DNA from: CAZLPY01 sp964561525
Lineage (GTDB): Bacteria; Patescibacteriota; UBA1384; CAJBMM01
Direction of reading: 5' to 3'
Length of the DNA stretch: 7,542 bases
Assembly (NCBI GenBank): GCA_964561525.1
Contig: CAZLPY010000052.1
Location: 1-7,542, forward strand
Shown: piece after piece, positions 5,746 through 7,542 of the stretch
Numbering within the stretch: position 1 is the stretch's first letter
Layout: every line of letters starts with the position of its first letter
Program-made: the position numbers and the translations under genes
The notes under the pieces: generated by a model
What the model saw: the letters and a program-made list of their open reading frames with translations, nothing else
What the model was told of the DNA's origin: nothing
Databases searched by the model: none

Positions 5746-5780
5746 CCTCCAGGACTGCAATCTGGGGGCTAAAATTTTAT
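5743..5780 (+). terminator. Intrinsic terminator of gene C
   Basis: TAGCCTCCAG (5743-5752) pairs with CTGGGGGCTA (5762-5771), ten pairs with one T-G wobble and a 9-nt loop, then AAATTTTAT. The left arm starts with the TAG stop codon itself. A-rich sequence on one side and T-rich on the other could let it act weakly on both strands. Confidence 0.75.
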
Positions 5781-5801
5781 CCTGAATTACCCTCCCCGCT
5801 A

Positions 5802-5810
5802 TGCTATACT
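5802..5810 (+). promoter_or_regulatory. Extended -10 promoter of the helicase gene
   Basis: TGCTATACT is identical to the extended -10 of the HD-domain gene. It ends 9 nt before the ATG at 5820, so transcription should start about 0-4 nt before the start codon. No Shine-Dalgarno is present (GTTTGGGTT precedes the ATG), consistent with a leaderless or very short-leader mRNA. Confidence 0.6.
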
Positions 5811-5819
5811 GTTTGGGTT

Positions 5820-7542
5820 ATGGCTACTATTTTTGCAGATTTGAATGAGGTGCAGCGTGAGGCGGTGATGCACGGCGAAGGGCCGATGCTGATTCTGGCT
5901 GGTGCTGGTAGTGGCAAAACGAAGGTGCTGACGCACCGCATTGCGTATCTGCTGTTGGAAAAGCATGTGGCACCGGAATCTATTTTGGCGGTGACGTTTA
6001 CTAATAAAGCGGCGATGGAGATGCGCGACCGTATTGAAAAGCTGATGCAGGAGCAAAAGTTCGCTGCCGCTGGGCGCTTGCCATGGCTCGGCACGTTCCA
6101 CTCTATTTGCGTGAAAATATTACGACGAGAAGCCACCGCTTTGGGGTTTTCCCCATCGTTTACTATTTATGATTCCGCGGACCAGAAGCAGTTAATTAAA
6201 CGCGTACTCAACGAACTGCAGCTCGACGATAAAACATTCCAGCCAAATACCGTTCATTACTATATATCCGGGGCAAAAAATGAGCTCGTTAGCCCAGAGC
6301 AGTACGATGCAATCGCCAGCGGATATTATCAAGAGCAAGTAGCACGCGTATACAGTTTGTACCAAAAGAAGCTCAAAGAAGCCAACGCCATGGACTTCGA
6401 CGATCTCATTATGTTGACCGTCGAGGCATTAAAAAATAACCCCCAAATGCTCGAGAAATACCAAAACTTATTCCAATATATCTTAATTGATGAGTACCAA
6501 GACACCAACTCCGTGCAGTATCAGTTCAGTAAAATGCTCGCCGCCAAACACCACAATATCTGCGTCGTCGGCGATGATTACCAAGCCATTTACTCCTGGC
6601 GCGGTGCCAATTTTCGCAACATTTTAGATTTCGAACGCGATTATCCAGACACTTATGTAGTCAAACTCGAGCAGAACTACCGCTCCACCAAAACCATTCT
6701 CGACGGTGCCAACGCAGTCATTCAAAAAAACACTCAGCGCACCGACAAAAAACTTTGGACAAATAACGCAATAGGCGTGCCAATCGTTATATACGAGGCG
6801 CTGAATGAGTTAGACGAGGCCGAGTTTATTATCCGTGAAATTAAATCGCTCTTAACAGCGCATGCATACCCAAATTACCAAGCCTTTTCTGTGCTTTATC
6901 GCACCAATGCCCAGTCCCGTATGCTTGAAGAGGTCTGCATCAACCACCACGTTCCGTATCGCATTATCGGGGGATTGCGCTTCTATGAGCGCAAAGAAAT
7001 TAAAGACGTAGTAGCATATTTGCGCTTGGTTGCGAACCGCTCAGACATGGTGAGCTTAGAACGAGTAGTAAACACGCCACCACGCGGAATCGGCAAAAAA
7101 AGCGCCGAACAAATTGTAGCCAGTGCGCCTAAGAGTTTGGAAGATGCAACCATCGAAGTCGCAGACTTGAATAATAGAGCCAAAAAAAGTTTTGATGAAT
7201 TTAGACTTCTAATCGACGAAGCCTCGTCCAGGTACGAAGAAGATCACAATTTGGCCAAGCTGTTTGACACTGTTGTTAACGAATCCGGCTACCTCGAGTG
7301 GGTCAACGACGGCACTCCAGAATCGCAAGCGCGCATGGAAAATATTCAGGAGTTGAAATCCGTGATTGCGCGCGAAGAAACACTCGAGTCGTTTTTGGAA
7401 AATGTCAGCTTAGTATCTGACCTAGATGATTATGATACCAACCTATCCGCCATCACCTTAATGACCTTGCACTCAGCTAAAGGCCTGGAATTTCCAGTAG
7501 TGTTCATCGCGGGCCTTGAAGAAGGCGTTTTCCCGCACTCGC
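5820..7542 (+). CDS. UvrD/PcrA-type superfamily 1 DNA helicase, 3' end outside window
   Basis: The frame is open from ATG 5820 to the window edge, showing 574 residues; family members are usually around 700 or more, so the C terminus is missing. Visible motifs in order are the Q-motif LNEVQ (8-12), Walker A AGAGSGKT (27-34), motif Ia TFTNKAA (59-65), GTFHS, Walker B IDEYQDT with Asp224-Glu225, motif III GDDYQAIYSWRGA (251-263), motif IV QNYRST (285-290), and motif V TLHSAKGLEF (549-558). It is an ATP-driven 3'-5' DNA helicase by family, acting in nucleotide excision repair, mismatch repair or replication restart. UvrD, PcrA and Rep cannot be separated from this fragment, so no symbol is given. 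Asp-Asp-Tyr in motif III differs from the Asp-Asp-Asp common in UvrD. The first ~230 nt favour G-ending codons, later parts A/C-ending ones. No upstream Shine-Dalgarno. Confidence 0.95.
   Translation, partial: MATIFADLNEVQREAVMHGEGPMLILAGAGSGKTKVLTHRIAYLLLEKHVAPESILAVTFTNKAAMEMRDRIEKLMQEQKFAAAGRLPWLGTFHSICVKILRREATALGFSPSFTIYDSADQKQLIKRVLNELQLDDKTFQPNTVHYYISGAKNELVSPEQYDAIASGYYQEQVARVYSLYQKKLKEANAMDFDDLIMLTVEALKNNPQMLEKYQNLFQYILIDEYQDTNSVQYQFSKMLAAKHHNICVVGDDYQAIYSWRGANFRNILDFERDYPDTYVVKLEQNYRSTKTILDGANAVIQKNTQRTDKKLWTNNAIGVPIVIYEALNELDEAEFIIREIKSLLTAHAYPNYQAFSVLYRTNAQSRMLEEVCINHHVPYRIIGGLRFYERKEIKDVVAYLRLVANRSDMVSLERVVNTPPRGIGKKSAEQIVASAPKSLEDATIEVADLNNRAKKSFDEFRLLIDEASSRYEEDHNLAKLFDTVVNESGYLEWVNDGTPESQARMENIQELKSVIAREETLESFLENVSLVSDLDDYDTNLSAITLMTLHSAKGLEFPVVFIAGLEEGVFPHS

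Noticed and set aside
2182..5780. The sigma-like block as a transposon or phage insertion
   Set aside because: No transposase, integrase, terminal inverted repeats or target-site duplication was seen at the edges; paralogous duplication explains the repeats.
5799..6136. Minus-strand open frames opposite the helicase start
   Set aside because: They oppose well-conserved helicase motifs and have no start signals or family features.
1..7542. CRISPR array, tRNA or rRNA
   Set aside because: No regularly spaced repeats, no cloverleaf-like sequence and no rRNA-like stretch were seen on either strand.

Overview
The window reads as a bacterial chromosome segment with standard stop usage: UAA, UAG and UGA all end genes, and no in-frame UGA is needed. 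Genes are compact and mostly on the + strand. Promoters are of the extended -10 type, and two genes appear to have almost no 5' leader. These traits, and the overall look of the UvrD-like helicase, suggest a Patescibacteria/CPR lineage, perhaps Saccharibacteria. That placement is an impression from the sequence alone and is tentative.

Left part (1-2159): the 5' end of a VOC/glyoxalase-fold gene runs leftward off the window. Divergent from it is a likely two-gene unit: a 52-residue unknown protein whose end overlaps an APH/choline-kinase-like phosphotransferase. The phosphotransferase ends at a TAA, but the same frame stays open for 30 plausible codons beyond it, so it may carry a nonsense mutation. 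Next is a complete YedJ-type HD-domain phosphohydrolase with its own promoter.

Centre (about 2180-5780): this is the unusual part. Three paralogous ECF-like sigma-70 family genes, called A, B and C here, stand in tandem. Each is a self-contained unit with its own extended -10 promoter, a strong Shine-Dalgarno exactly 8 nt before a non-ATG start (GTG, TTG, GTG), and its own intrinsic terminator. All three have sigma region 2 and a region 4 helix-turn-helix. C (206 aa) stops just after region 4. A (305 aa) adds a proline-rich linker and a C-terminal module with a CPAC motif. B (551 aa) adds a probable winged helix, a long acidic linker, a second probable winged helix and a C-terminal module. 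The last ~35 residues of A and B align without gaps around a DP-x2-R-x-LW signature. No anti-sigma gene is present, so the added domains may do the regulating. This is the best candidate for an undescribed system.

Right part (5820-7542): a UvrD/PcrA-type DNA helicase with helicase motifs through TLHSAKGLEF (residues 549-558) visible, truncated by the window edge. Its -10 element lies so close to the ATG that the mRNA is probably leaderless or nearly so.

No rRNA, tRNA, CRISPR array, insertion sequence or transposase was recognised. No gene-free stretch exceeds 300 bases.
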